From assembly GCA_900617975.1 (NCBI GenBank), contig UZAE01012084.1:1-62832 (forward strand): a stretch of 62,832 nt of DNA, written 5' to 3'. Positions 47,501-60,729 of this stretch are shown in pieces. Each line of letters starts with the position of its first letter. Positions within the stretch are counted from its first letter, which is position 1. The translations under genes and the position numbers were made by a program. Source of the DNA: Rodentolepis nana. Taxonomy: Eukaryota; Platyhelminthes; Cestoda; Cyclophyllidea; Hymenolepididae. The notes under the pieces are model-generated. The model searched no databases, had not been told where the DNA came from, and worked only from the letters and a program-made list of their open reading frames with translations.

Positions 47501-50500
47501 GTTTCGGACAGAAATTGAATAGAATTTTACAACGAAAGACTGTGTGAAAAAGCGAGTCCAAATTCGGATTGAACCACCTCTAGTTAATAATTCAATTAGC
47601 GCAAGAGTATTGATAAAGAAAAACTTAATTAACATTGGAAATCCATCTCCCAAACTCAATCTCGGACAACATTGCTATTGGCGTGATTAAATAGTTAATT
47701 GTTGTGCGAGTGAATCCACACCTGTGTTTATAAAATGAAATCAGTGTTAAAGACCCCAATCTCTATTAAACAAATATTAATATTATTTATCAAACATCAA
47801 AAGGCGCAAAATTTAATTGAGCCTATTGCAAAAAAAACCGTACAGAAAATTATGGAATTTAATATTTAAATATTATAACAGTAAATCGCGAGATTTTAGT
47901 GAACGTTAAGAGATTATATGAATGAAATCTATTAATAGCAATGTTTGTGGTTTTAACCCTTTTATCGAAAAAACGTCAAGAAAAATCACTTAGGGGGTTG
48001 GGGGTGGGGAGCTTGGCATAAATCTGAACTTTCTATGAAAGATATCAGTAAGTGGCTTGGCAATAAAGGTAAGCCAAAGGATGAACATTCTCACGACATG
48101 ATTGTCACACTTTACCTTAAAGAGTAGATCCACATGGCAACTATTAATTATCCAGTCGAGAAGATATTTCAAGATCTAATGCGTAAGAGGAGGGAGGTTT
48201 GATTAGATTAGCTGAATTTTGCATCAATGATCGTGTCCCTTTACTGTCATTTTAAGCATTCACTACTAATTTCATTTTTAATTATTCTCATTCATGGGCT
48301 CATATTTTATTATTACATCGTTCATTTAAGAAGACTCCTTGTTACTGAACCAGCACAAGTACTAAGTACCTGATTACTAAAAAGCAGTTGGCCCAAAATA
48401 AGATATGTAAGTTTTGGCGTTTTCATCCGAGAAAATATTTATCCACACCAAATATTATTTAGAAAAAATTGATTTATTTCGAAAGTTGTAGTCACGGTGA
48501 TTATTTTTATCTTGAGTATTAGGTAATGATAGCGATATTCTTAATTGAAGATATTCACTAAACAATTATAAAATAAGGCCACTATCCTTTTAGCTACATC
48601 TGAACAAAGAATATCCCCCCCCCTGAGACTTCCAACCAATGGGGATTTAACCTTGACAGTTATTGGTCAATTGGTCACTTTAACACGCACTCTTCTTGCA
48701 AGGTCATGGTATTCTTGAGCATAGTAGTTTTAAATGCCTTTAGCATAAAATCGGGCTTTCCGTCCTTGGAAGAACTCATTCATATTTAGTTGTTAAAAGT
48801 AAGGAAGAAATACTAGATGTACAATAAATACCCAGTTTCAACTTTGAAACCTCTTCACTATAATACGATACAAATTGCCGTAAACTATGTAAAGTTTTAC
48901 CTAGATGCTGGAATTATAAGCAAATACTTATTCAAGTTTATCACCTCAAACGAGACTTCCACCGATTTTCATTTTATAATAGGGTTCTAATTCAGTAAAT
49001 AAGGTAAGCACAATGGGTTTCCCCTTCTCAAAATCAGAGTTCAGTCAACTTACATCTATTTCCACGACTGGATGCAACAAAATAATACGGAAACCAGGAA
49101 CACCCATTTGAAGTAGACCGTTCACACAGACATAGGCATCTAGACAATTTCCATACACGATTATTGGACCATTCTCTGGTTTAAATTTGAAATTGTTATC
49201 TGAATCAGGATCTTCTAGAAGAGCATTGGTTTGAAGCGCCTCGTCTTGGAATGCTCCTTGTTGATCCACATCATTTGGAATGAGGTGCTTCTGCACATAG
49301 TTTATGGCTTCGAGTGCACTGTTCTTGTCGTTTAGCAAGAAGAGGTTGGCAGCCTTGTGCTTGGTGGTGATTAAGACTACAAATTTCAATATTTTTACAC
49401 TTTCGTAAGAAAGCATGCGAAGTTGACAACCGCGAATTTACATTTTCTCTCTAGGATCCTATGAGACCGGGATTCAAAGCTCAATATAAAACTGATGCTC
49501 AATAGGAAAAACTCTCTCTTTTTTAAATGATTTTGAATAGCCTCCTTCAAGAATTTTAAATCTTATCAGGTTTTCTGAGTTGTCCGCACTAGCACGTTTG
49601 AATAGTCTAAGCAGTATTTTCTTGACCTATCTCCCTTATTGCATACTCCGCTGACACTAACGGGTTACGGAGTGACACGAATACATAGTTACTGTTAATT
49701 ATAACTCCCAAGAGGTCAAGGGTTACATTTCACGTACACCCTGTTCAAAAGTGCGTGTGTTCAACAGGACTGAGTGTCCATACTAGTTCAAAGTAGGTGT
49801 ATTGATTTGCCGCATTTTCTTCCATTCTCATTACCTTGCTTGTCAAGCCTATTAGCCAATGAGACGTTCCTATGATTGGCCAAAGAGTGAGCAAGATTTA
49901 ATAGATGCAACTGGGGGGGGGTACAAAGAATCCTGTAACCTCGTCTGTATGCACAAGCAGAGGAGTGAGTTGTTGAACAAGAAAATTGTGGTGACTGGTA
50001 GTCAGAGCAGAATTCGTATTTTTGCTCTCATTTAATGCTTTACCTTAACATGTTGTTCACCTTCACGTAGACATCCAATTCTATATTTCGTGCTTTCCAA
50101 ATTTTGTGTCAAATTTCATATAAGCTGGCATTTCTTCTCCAATTTAAATCTACTAATTATGCTTACATTTTCTTGTTGTTTTCTCTCAGTAGTTACTGTT
50201 CCCTCTTTCAACCCATAAACCCTTCATCTCAAAAGTATGAAATAAAGGCTGTTCAACTACCTTCCAGTGTGCATTATCTCTCACTCGTTAAACAGTTCGC
50301 ATTAGACCCATCTAAAATGAATATATGCATAGTTACGAAAAAGGGTATTTATAAGCAAAATGGAACTGCACAGAATCATAGAATGGAATGAATTCATTAT
50401 ATTATGATCTATCTACTCATTAGAAATCTCCCTCCTCCCAGACTACTACGATATCTATATATATTGGGAGATGAAATTCAAATTCAAAATTCAGGGTAAT

Positions 50501-53427
50501 AACGACTATCCTCAACCATGCTTTTAGTCGCTTAACATAGCATCGCCTTTGAGGGCAAAAGGTAGAAAACAGTAGGCCAACGCCCATATTTAGTATAAAA
50601 TGGTCACAATTATTATAGTTCGCTTAAAAAGTACAATAATAAAGTAAGTTAAATTAGTTCCTAATCATAAAATTTTCAAGAAGTAATGGAAAACTAAAGA
50701 AGTAAATTGATTCAGTATATCATGAGCTAAACGATTGTGCGCGCGCGTGCGTGTGTGAGTGAAGTTAGCCACAATCTCTGATGCCACGCGATTGACCCTT
50801 TTAGAACACCTAATTGCCACCGAGCGCTTAACTTTTGGGGAAATCGAATTCGAGCAAACTAACACCCTCAAAAACCAGAACAGAAGTATGTTACCAACAC
50901 ACAGACTAACCAGGACAATATAAGTACGAGGAGGACCCTATAAGAAGTTCGGATTCCAAATATTTTCTACTATGCAATCTCATATGGTTGCGTCCTCTCA
51001 CATTCATACCCTTAATTTTTTCTTGTCCAATTATCTTTCATTTTCATATTTACTTTGCATCCTTTCATATAAACAAGCCTTTTTCTATATATTATTGTTT
51101 TTTTTAAATGTTTTTTTAAACCACGCTCCCTGCAAGTGAAGATGATTGAAATCGTTTGTGCAGTTAAAATTATTGCTGAGTACACCCATTGGTACTAATT
51201 AAAGTGCATAAAAGCAAATGAGTATGAAGGAGGGAGTAGTTCCTGATGTGAGCGAGGATAAGGAATGTTCAGACCAGCGTTGCATTGTCCAAAGGTATTG
51301 CTTGGTTTAAACATTAAGCATTTTGGCACTGAATTTATTTTCAGACTATTTGCGGTTTTGTATATTATATGAATCACCATTTGTAGAACACTTTTCGTAA
51401 ATTATAAAATATTTGTTTATTTGTTCTTTTTCCGATATCCGACATTTTAACCCCAACGCTCGTTTATCATTTTTAATTGCGTCGCTCATTAAGCGAGGTT
51501 CATGCATTAAGGGCATTTAATCAGCGATAAGATTAGTTTCGGAAAGTATTTAAGATGACATCATACATTACCTTAAACAGCATTAAGCATCTTTTTACAT
51601 CTTCGATCCAATCACACAGTTCCTTAAACATATACTGTAACGCAGATAATTTGTTCATTAAGCTTATTTATTTCCATTAATTACTTGATCTCTAATTACT
51701 AAGCATAATGAATACTCTCTAAATGAACATCACCATTGAACACTTAGCCAAATAGTTAATTGGATAATATGGATGCATTTCTATCAATTTTGCTAATTTC
51801 TGCTTCCCCATCTTTAACACAATTTTCAATACCACCCAAACAAAAGCTATGAAATGCTATATTAAATTGAAAGCAGAGTTGACAGAAAAGTATTTGACTC
51901 TGAATGATTTAAGCTACCTAATTCGAATGGAGATCTAGCTGTTTGTAAAAAGGAATTAACATTTTTTGCCTAATTCCATTAATGAATTAATCTTTTTAGG
52001 CACTACTTACTACGATCACAGTTGTCAATTTGACGCCTCAAAGCCGAGTAATCGGTGTCAATGCCGATTGGAATAGACGGATGGTATTGCAGTCCAGGAG
52101 TGAGAATCATAAAGTCGTAGGAAATTTCTTGCTTATCATCGATTGTAATCACTTTCCTTTTTCTATGGGGCAAATAGAACTCGAGTAAACTATCACTATC
52201 TACTGATCGATTGGACGGTGGAAATAAAGTAATGCCACGCACCTATTGATTGCTGTTAGTGTGCCCAAAATTACGTGCATTATCGTACGCAAAGAGAGTT
52301 GACCTAATCGACGACGGTCTTGTTTGAATCTAAAAGTAACAATTTCACAGAAAAGCGTAAACAATGAATTGTCCATTAGTAGAAAGCAAACCTGATCTGA
52401 ATTTATGAAATAAATTGTGAAGTGAAGAGGTTCAAAGCTTTAGCACGGTAATATATCGTACCTTTCTGGATAGAAAAGGGAAATCAGGGAGTTTTCAGGG
52501 CTTTCTGTATCTTCAGGAAGGCCATGAGGAGACAATAACACGAGATTATTGAATCGGATGTGGCGCCTAAAATGGATATGTTGATATTTTAATGACGTGT
52601 AGATGACGAGGAAGAAGAAAGAGCGCTATTCGGAGGGTGGTGGGGGGGGGGGGGGGGGAGGGAGAGAAGAAAACGCACGAAAAGGCCAGCTGCTCTAGGA
52701 ACGCGAGACCTGTTGAGGAAGCACCAACAACGATAATTCTGGCATTAACAACGATTTTGGGTTCCATTAAGAGATTTCTAGTAATCAGATAGACCGCAGG
52801 CGGGGGATTATCTAGCTCGCAAGTGAGTGAACTGCTCTGGGGAGCCTTTTCGCTATTGAGCAATTCGGCTGGATAAATTATTTGTTGACGCGGTCGTACG
52901 GGGAAGAAATCCGCCAAGCAGGAAAGAGGCGTATTCATTTTTAATCTCTAATTTGAAGGTAAAAAGAAATTTGCTATCAACATTATAATCTATCACATGT
53001 TCAAATAAGGGGTGTGCGATAGACTTACCTCCACGTGGTGCACCCTGGGCAATGTATGCTCATACGACCAAAAGTCTATTAACTGGCAGTTGACTTCTGA
53101 CTTCAAACTACCATCACCCCACTGTATGTCATATTCGACTACATCCACAGTACTCACCTCACCCTTTTTCGGCCTTTGTGTCTGTCTCTTTCAAATTTTT
53201 GAAACACTCTTCTGTCCCCCCCCCATCTCGACCTTTTCACTTTAATGTCCCTTCCCATCTGTGAAGCCTGAAGTCAGCTAAATGGCTAATGATAACTATC
53301 AAAACGCCTGCCATTTGATATAAATAAATAAATATGATCAAATAATAAGGCTGAAATAAATAGATAAATTAATTAAATCTTTTAATAAGTATGGTTTTGC
53401 TTCTATTAAGTTATAAACAGCATACAA

Positions 53428-53461
<34 letters not shown>

Positions 53462-56310
53462 AAGTAAAAGTACTGATAACACCTTAAGCTTGATTATTAA
53501 AAGATATTAATATATATCTATTGTATTAGTCTCATTCCACTGTAGCAATCTTTATATATTTACTCTCATAAATGCATCGACACGATAGAATTAAAGGCCA
53601 AATGATACTCAAAATACAACAATTGGATGAAATGAGCGTATCGTGTAGAGAAAAAGACAAAAACTAACTAAACTTGAATTTCCTGTTGAGTAAGTATTCC
53701 AGAAAAATTTTAAAAACATCAAGGATACATTCATCGGATACAGTGTTTCACAGGTAATATATCTTAATTGAAAGAAGTGGTAATGCAAAATCTTCTTAGC
53801 TATACGTTTTCAAATTCTAATCCATTTATTTAATTGTTTATATGTGATGTCAAATTCTCCCAAAATCGGAATGATAGATGACAGTTTCCCCCTTCAGTAA
53901 CATAACATGGATAATTAAATCAATTTAAAAAACGATCTTAAAATAATCATTAGTTTGAATTGAAGATAGTGTAGTCGGATGGAATATTCTAGATATATAG
54001 AAGGAAAATGAACTATATTTTTTCCTGCGCGTTGCTTATACCTCATCTCAGAATGGGTGAAAACCAAAGATCACTCACAGTGTCAGTTGACCACGGTGGA
54101 TAGACGTAATAGAAGAAGCACGATTTTCCTGCTTGCCGCATCACTTCTCGAATGAACAGCTTGGCTCGAGATTGAGCATTGGAAGAGAGGAGAAAATGTA
54201 TAATGGTGGCAAATTCCAAACTTCCATGTTGCATAAAGTAGATGTAGTCTTCCAGATCGTAATTCGCCCTCAGCCAGTTTATATTCTAAATCAGTAAAGT
54301 TATTACCTCAAGTAATTTGGTAAAACTAGATGAAAAAAACTGGTTGCCTTACTCTCTCAGCACGAGCGAACAGAACTCCTACCACTTTGTCTAAGCAAGT
54401 TGTCACATAACAAAATAACGCCGTTCCATCCTATATAATGTCAATATTGCATATATAATCACTCTTACCTGTTCGCTCGCCATTTCCATATATTTTTTTA
54501 TATTATCCTTAAACAGATTTTGATCAAAGTGATGCATTGATTGAGCCAATTCCAAAATCTCATTAAGATCCCTTCTGGTGGCCAAACGCACTTTAAAGTC
54601 GCTAAAAATGTAAGCAGACATAAATGGCAAATACCTGATCAAGTTTGCACGATGATACACGTATAATTCTTGAGTAACAGTAGTTGTAATCCGCGGTTTC
54701 ACTCTCTTGAAAGAGAAAACAAACACAATATCCTTTTACCACAGATGAAATGTTTAGGACATCTTTTCAGTTATAGTCTTACACAGAACTCCTGCAACAA
54801 TGAAGTTTCCGGTTCCAAACGTGGCACTGATATAACAGCATAATCAATTTCAGGAAATTGGTCGAACATAAACACCAGGAAATCCCTAGATCTAAAACGA
54901 ACACAGGCCAATAAAAACCGAAGGAATATATCAAAAATAATATTTTGAGAAAATTGATATATTCGTGCTATCACTTCCATTAAACTATTGTTTAAAAATT
55001 ATAAAAATAAGGTTGAACTTTCTTATCTTTCAAGATCTATTTAAACTTAAAAGTGGGTAAAGATGGGTTTCTGCATTCTGAAAAACGAAATACTATTTTA
55101 AATTTAATTACGGTACTTAAATGAATTAAGTAGTTATAAAGATATAAAGCCAACCGCATCACTAACCGATGATCATATTTAGGAAGCAGACCGTACAGTT
55201 GAATTGCAACTGCATTATTGTTTTCAGGAAAGGATGCAATTTCTGACATCTTGGGCGTAAAATCAGTACCGAAACGCCCTTCTAAATGTCTATGTACCCA
55301 ATTTCCCTCTTTTTGATCCTGAAGTTCTTGAAGTGCTTTATGTTCCAGTTTTTCTTCATCAACTTCTTTTAGTAGGCAATTAAATGCCTGCAAATCATAT
55401 TGACGATTCAGACATTCACAATCAAAATTTGTGGTCACACTCATAAATCCGACTGCCTTGGAGCTATCGCTAGACTCTAAGACAAAGGCTTTCATTTCGT
55501 CATTTTGGGCAGCTACTAACTCTGCAATGTAAAACTCGCCGTAAAGATCTTGAAGAACATTGCTCTTTGAATTGAATATCGGCGTCACATAGTCATTATC
55601 CTTAATGCTTATCAGGAAATATTTGTGAAAGATACTCCTACCTTGCTAATCGACAATTCAATGCTGGATCAAAATCTCGTCGTCTAAAGTGGGCAACATC
55701 CCACCTAACTTCACACTTTTCATTTTCATTTAGGCAGTATTTGGCATAAATGGGCTTTATGTCATTTGAAATAAAGCTTTTGAATCTAATTCGAAGAATA
55801 TTTCGATTCGAAGCTTTGTCGGGTTTATCTATTTTAGTCATCACATCAGCATAAACGACTACCATAATTCATATATTCTGGTATTAATAATAAAATGTGA
55901 TTAACTTCAGAAACCGCCTGGAAACCGGTGCGGATTATATCAACGAGTCCGTATTTCTGATGAGCTTCCTCGACAACAATAAGCTGAATAAATAGCGTGT
56001 TCCACCTGTTGATATTTTCAAAATCGAAAACTATTTTTAACCAGTCACTAACATATGGGCCATTGCTAAGAACGACTGGTGGAGTGTCACTTAATATGAG
56101 ACAGCCAACTATCTGTCCAGCTCTGTCTACAGCAGTAATAGAAACAAGCCCACGTTCACTGCAATATTATTATAATTTTAGTTATATAACTACTTACAAT
56201 AAGCTATTCAAATTAAATTTGCTTTTGGCATAAATAGGATCATGTGCAATTAATTTTTGAATAGTAATTAAATCTAATGATTCGGTTCTTCGGAAGCGGA
56301 TAGCTTTCAT
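40713..56310 (-). CDS. CFAP61: Cilia- and flagella-associated protein 61, 1258 aa, 23 exons
   Basis: Exons in transcript order: 56310-56198, 56158-55863, 55828-55642, 55607-55167, 54891-54783, 54705-54635, 54601-54469, 54430-54353, 54285-54079, 52947-52679, 52566-52462, 52329-52275, 52242-52011, 49376-49054, 47465-47244, 44024-43976, 42878-42709, 42638-42438, 42371-42267, 42192-42089, 42045-41955, 41873-41814, 40868-40713 (3777 nt with stop, all in phase). It is known as an axonemal protein of the calmodulin- and radial-spoke-associated complex, needed for ciliary and sperm motility. The N-terminal half is the acetyltransferase-like CFAP61 region (DLYGEFYIAELVAAQ near 215; RVKPRITTTVTQELYVYHRA). 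From about 613 there is a Rossmann FAD/NAD(P)-type fold with a GASSTG loop at 620-625 and later PIIVYGNCLDAY and DACLVFDKRLVIDDNF. The C-terminus (EPWAMALFHDRF, LPMYAKPD) matches the family to its end. Length is near the vertebrate 1237. The exon 2/3 junction (34-nt intron) is the least certain. Confidence 0.93.
41123..41171. repeat. (CA)n microsatellite at gap edge
   Basis: CA run leading into the 357-N gap in CFAP61 intron 22; a TA run resumes at 41529. The gap probably lies inside one compound microsatellite or in a repeat flanked by it. Confidence 0.93.
41172..41528. other. Assembly gap (357 N)
   Basis: Run of N in CFAP61 intron 22, bounded by (CA)n on the left and (TA)n (41529-41571) on the right. 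The flanking exons are complete, so no coding sequence needs to be missing. Confidence 0.95.
41529..41571. repeat. (TA)n microsatellite
   Basis: TA run with one TACATA interruption, directly after the gap. Confidence 0.93.
45009..46617 (+). mobile_element. 5'-truncated non-LTR retrotransposon (RT, RNase H), degenerate
   Basis: Inserted in a SINE body; the exact 11-bp repeat TGTTCCATCCC at 44998-45008 and 46618-46628 is its target-site duplication. It starts inside the reverse transcriptase, after motif A, and keeps the LPQGT block, the YADD catalytic box (45251-45262) and the YLGMTFDTKLTWKSHI region. An RNase H part follows (ILSDSQSAIDSI, then LQWIPGHCGIKGNELAD) and a C-terminal CPLC...HLIRC element (46393-46446). 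About 100 bp of 3' UTR ends in AAATAAAT. Domain order fits the I/Jockey-like group with RNase H. It cannot be active: the 5' half is gone and the frame is broken. Confidence 0.9.
45011..46518 (+). pseudogene. Reverse transcriptase / RNase H ORF remnant of the LINE
   Basis: The RT part is open in one frame from 45011 to about 45938, where an ambiguous base (45939) sits. Sequence encoding KAVILSDSQSAIDS then appears in another frame, and from about 45991 to the stop at 46516-46518 the RNase H and Cys/His end are in the third frame. The N-terminal part of RNase H, with its first catalytic aspartate, seems absent, so bases are missing near 45939 either in the genome or in the assembly. Endonuclease and RT motif A are lost through 5' truncation. 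I give no joined reading. Confidence 0.85.
46702..46848 (+). repeat. Dispersed 145-bp segment, copy B
   Basis: Matches 3828-3971 at roughly 90%, same orientation. It lies exactly between the tail of one SINE (ends about 46701) and the start of a head-less SINE body (46849), within a single outer target-site duplication. Confidence 0.82.
46849..47096 (+). mobile_element. Head-less SINE-like body
   Basis: It begins at the TGGCAGTTGA point of the family, about 85 bp into the element, and runs to the normal tail GATATAAATAAATA. It lacks the head with the CTTACCTCCACG motif. See the composite locus for context. Confidence 0.85.
49377..52010. other. CFAP61 intron 13, no repeat or nested gene seen
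   Basis: 2.6-kb intron with no SINE, no recognisable nested exon and no RNA gene. A short GCGCGCGTGCGTGTGTG alternation occurs near 50738. Short frames on plus look like chance openings. Confidence 0.5.
52638..52662. repeat. Poly-G tract beside the CFAP61 exon 10 donor
   Basis: About 17 uninterrupted G on plus, hence a C-run in the CFAP61 pre-mRNA, starting about 20 bases into intron 10. Length may be unreliable. Confidence 0.85.
53011..53337 (+). mobile_element. SINE-like element in CFAP61 intron 9 (antisense to the gene)
   Basis: Full-length copy close to the family consensus, from GGTGTGCGATAGACTTACC to TTTGATATAAATAAATAAAT. It is flanked by the 8-bp repeat TCAAATAA (53001-53008 and 53338-53345). 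Because it is antisense to CFAP61, its GGAGGTAAGTC face is presented on the gene's transcript. Confidence 0.9.
53429..53459. repeat. (TA)n microsatellite
   Basis: TA run in CFAP61 intron 9, 90 bp past a SINE tail. Confidence 0.95.
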
Positions 56311-59300
56311 TCTACTGATATGAAAGATAACATCAATTTATAATTTTGTTTTCGCGGACAGTAAACAATGTTGAACTAAACATCAATGTATCAGCCAATG
56401 GGGTCACTATGTTTTTCATTAATTGGTTACTATAAACAAATTATATTATTCAAGCAAAATCTCTCACTTATCTGAACTTAAATGTTTCTTTTTTATTTTA
56501 GAATCTATATAAATAGTTTTGGGTAAAAATAAAGAAAAATTCAATTATTTGGCAATGATAAACTCTTTGTTGTTTCTTTTTGAACGATGCACATAATGAG
56601 TGATGATAGGTATTACGTGATAAAATAAAAATTATACGACTTTATAAATTAGTTTGCAAGTTCATAAAAGTAAGCACTAGAATGAAAAGGAATCTATGAA
56701 ATAAAAATAGGAATTACATGGTGGGATTCAAGATGTGAGATTATTAAACGATTTGAAACCTATACTTTAACTGATAAAATTGTGCTTAAAAATACATTTC
56801 ATTTTGAATTTATTTCAAAAAACGGCCATTTTTGTGTGCAGATTGTTTGAGTTCTATCATGCTGCACTACTTCGAATGAGAACTTTATTCCTGAAAAATT
56901 CTCATATCAACGCTAATGGCTCTTCCATTTCACGTATTTCAATAGAATTAAGTTTAAAAGTCATCATAGTTCACACGAATAGTAGTAGTCAAGGTGATAT
57001 TAGCTGTCATTTATCAGGGTGACTAAGGCCCTAGCGTCAGATGATCACCGTGATATGCTTTTGGTTCAGTCTCTGATTTTATCTCACTATCGATCTGTTT
57101 TAATATTACAATAGTGAATTATTTCAATTAAAATAACTTAGAAGTTATGACTCTATTCATTCAAATTAGTGTCTGTTATTGAATTTGATGATATTTCTTT
57201 ATTTGAGGAGCTAAAATAAATTTCAGCCAAACACCGAGTACCTAGGAATATGTTTGCTCTTATTTTTAAAAAAAGGAAAAAAACAAGATTAGACATTTTA
57301 TTCAAATGGCTATTAATCTCAGGATATGAAGAATACGAATTCTTAAGAACCTTAAGATAAAACCATAGAATTTGAATTTGGAAATATCGTTAGATAACAC
57401 TTTTCTGGAATGCCTGTTATATAAATAGTGTGTTTCCGGTCAACTTCAGAATTTAATGGAAGTATGACACCTTGGATCTTTTAGCTTCATTTCAAACCTA
57501 ATTCCACCTTATATTTTTAGAATAATTTACTTTTCTATGCGTCGGGATTTTATTCCATGACATAAAATAATTCGAATTCGTGAGTTGTTTCGGGCTATAG
57601 TGTAAAATATAATAAGTTAAATGAGGTCGTTACTGCTAGGATCGGAAAAAACTGCCCTACGTTGCAGAAAATCAATCAATTTTTTGAAATTTTTTAGAGA
57701 GACTGAAAGCTGCTCCAATTTGTCAGCTGATGTCTTTTATTTCACTCATTTACTCCTTCATTTGAACATTTATTTACTTTATCAATCAACACAATGCTTC
57801 ATTCTCTTGATGCAATCATAAATGACTTAACATGTATATCAATTTGCATTTTCCTTAGTTCTAAAATTAGTCATCTAACTCCCATAAACTCCGTTGTGCG
57901 ACTTTTGTGGACAATGATGAGATACAAAACGATGTGCCAGAGCTTCCAAAGACAAAGAAATAATCCGGATATTAATTAATCATCACCTTTTATGTCTAGG
58001 TGTCGAGACAGCTTTTAGAACCCCATTCCCACCCAGGCTGCGAAACATGTGTGTAAATTATCTTAATTGACGTCCTTAATTACATGCGAAGTAATGGAAG
58101 AATTCACCGATTTTATCAGTAGCCGAATAAGTAAGAAGACAGAGAACATCTAAACATCTAAATCTCTCTAATTCTTTCGAAAGATTACCATTCATTAAGA
58201 CAAAAAATCAAATGCCCCAGTCTTCGCCTTACTACTCTGGCCAATGGAAAAATCTTATTCTCCTATTCGGCTTACTGTCTGGGTGGCGTATGAACCATGA
58301 TTTTGTGAGATTCCCCTAGATGGATTCAAAAGCTTTATTTTCTTTATAGACCTGTTAATTGTAAATCACTTAAACAATAAAGCGCCAATTACTATACAAA
58401 TCTTTGTCACGTGAAATATGTCATTGCTGTCAGCCCTGATCCGCCTAGTTCCTTTTTCGATACACCCGACAACACGCGTGGCGCCAGAGTTCGAGAGAGC
58501 TCATGTCCCGTGCATATCACAGAAGTTCAACTTCCAGGGTGGGGAAGGGGTAAATATAGCAAAGCAATTCAATTAGAATTAATGGCTTGGTTAATTTGAA
58601 AGGAGAGGTGGAAAATGTACATCTCGCCCATTATTGTAAACAAGCGAAAGTTGAACTGAATTTAAGAGTTCTTTTGAATGAATAATAATGGGTAAAAGAG
58701 GGATTAAATTTGGGATTGCAATTCTGGTCAATTAACGGATAAACAGGTAACATTTTGAATAGAAATGCATTAAAGCACATAAATTAGTGGAGGTCGTGAA
58801 GAGATTAATGAAGCCTACGGTCGTTTTAAATGGTTTCCGCTAATGAAGGCGTCAGCGAATACATTGCAAAGGCTTTCAGTAATTATCAGGTGAATACACG
58901 GTGACTATTTATCGACCAACTTCGAGTCCTTCACAGTCGCCAATGTCCCGACCCAACCAAAGTGTAAATCAAATCCCCAACTACCCCCAAAATATGCCAC
59001 GTTATCAATATAAAGAATTTTGATGGCCGAAATATAGACAGCTGCCAAAGTATATTAACAGTTTAAAAGAAAGTTCGTAACATTAGTATTTTTCATATTT
59101 CTGTTGGAGAAAAGCGTTGACAACCACGTACAGAAGACCTACAGGGCCTTGTAATGGTCACATCGAGTCTCAGTCATCAAGTATTTTACTGCGTCAATGA
59201 CAACTGACTAGACAGACCAATTAGGCATACTTAGTGGCAGTGGGAATTCAGTCTTACTCAAATCTCTGTGTCAATCCCCGAAATACCCATAGAAGTGACA

Positions 59301-59711
59301 ATGAGACATCACAGAACAGGAGTCGGGAAATGCCACTCTTAGGGTATATATAAACATGAAAAAAATAATTCCAAACCCCAGAATTATTCAACAAAACCCA
59401 ATTCACACCAAATAACAATAAACATCTCGACCCTGCTACAATGCAAAGGTCTGAAACCGCATGGCTATACAAACCGTGCATTTCAATGTGAAGAATGGGG
59501 GAAGAGGCAGACTAGTTGGATAAATAAGTTATCCTTCTTTTTTACTCTGCGCACTTATTGGCATATTTCGCGAGGTCAAACATCAAAGTTTTACTCGTTA
59601 AAAAGCACTCATGTTTGCTCGCATAAAACCAGCCCCGTGTAAGAAACTCACAAAAAATGTCCTCCCTCAAAAAGTATAGAGCAAAGATACGGTCCAACAA
59701 ATCGAGTCAAC

Positions 59712-59712
<1 letters not shown>

Positions 59713-59742
<30 letters not shown>
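59713..59742. repeat. (TA)n microsatellite
   Basis: TA dinucleotide run, directly visible. Confidence 0.95.
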
Positions 59743-59744
<2 letters not shown>

Positions 59745-60684
59745 AAGGGATAATTAGCTTATTTTGGAAGTAACCAGGCAAGAAGTCTAGCTATTTCCTT
59801 CTGTAATCATCTTCATCATCATCTATTAATGGATATTGCTGTAATTGAGTGCATTAGTTCGTTTTAGGGCAGTTTTTCTCGTAAGAGAAAAGCACAAAAA
59901 TAGGTACAAAAAGGGTAGTCGAATGCAACCTCTTGAAAATCCTAATGCCTAAAAGTTGTTTTATGATAAAGGAATAAGTCAATTAATTGATAGTATTGCC
60001 AGAATTTGATAAAATAGAATAGGAACATATTAGTGCCAGGGCTATTGGAAGTTGGATAATCAATCCCAAAAAGATAGCTTCTCTTGGCGTTAGCTAGACT
60101 AACGGTGTATTGTGTAAATTCTCGATATCATAGACTCTTTGCATATGACAATGCGATGAGAAGGTACTGACGACTCGGTTGGAGTGAACCCAAAAATGAT
60201 CTGCCGGTGGTGACACTCCGTTTCCAATAGATGGGTGCTACGTAAATCATTTTAAAAGAAGATGGTTCAGAAGAACAGGAGGAGAAAGAATGAAAATTCT
60301 GAAGAGCCTGAACTTAAAAACTAACTTGACCTGATAACTCTGGAGCGCAGATGGTGCGGGGTACTCCTACATCCTTGAATCTCTCTTATCTAACCTATTC
60401 TACGCTTCCCACTTATTCATCTCCATTTGCCTTGTATTTGGATGTCTTCATGTGGTAAAAGTAGTTTGACAGCATGAGAAAAAAATAAGTAGACTTTCCT
60501 TTTAACACTCTATTATGAAGCGTCAAAGAATATTGCAGGCTTTTAATCATCGGAGGCGGCTAAGTGTGAGAAATATTGTGGTAGCTTAAATAAACCACAA
60601 AGAAGTGTCCGGTTCGAAATGAAAATCTAAACAATGATAGCCAAATACACATTATGTTTTGACTGGATTCGTATTATCGATTTG

Positions 60685-60688
<4 letters not shown>

Positions 60689-60726
<38 letters not shown>
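60689..60726. repeat. (TA)n microsatellite
   Basis: TA dinucleotide run, directly visible. Confidence 0.95.

Positions 60727-60729
<3 letters not shown>

Noticed and set aside
53012..53245. Open frames of 60-90 codons on both strands of several SINE copies, with similar peptides (for example a strand reading [16 protein letters not shown]).
   Set aside because: The similarity comes from the repeat DNA itself; frames shift between copies, start at different points and lack a conserved start or stop.
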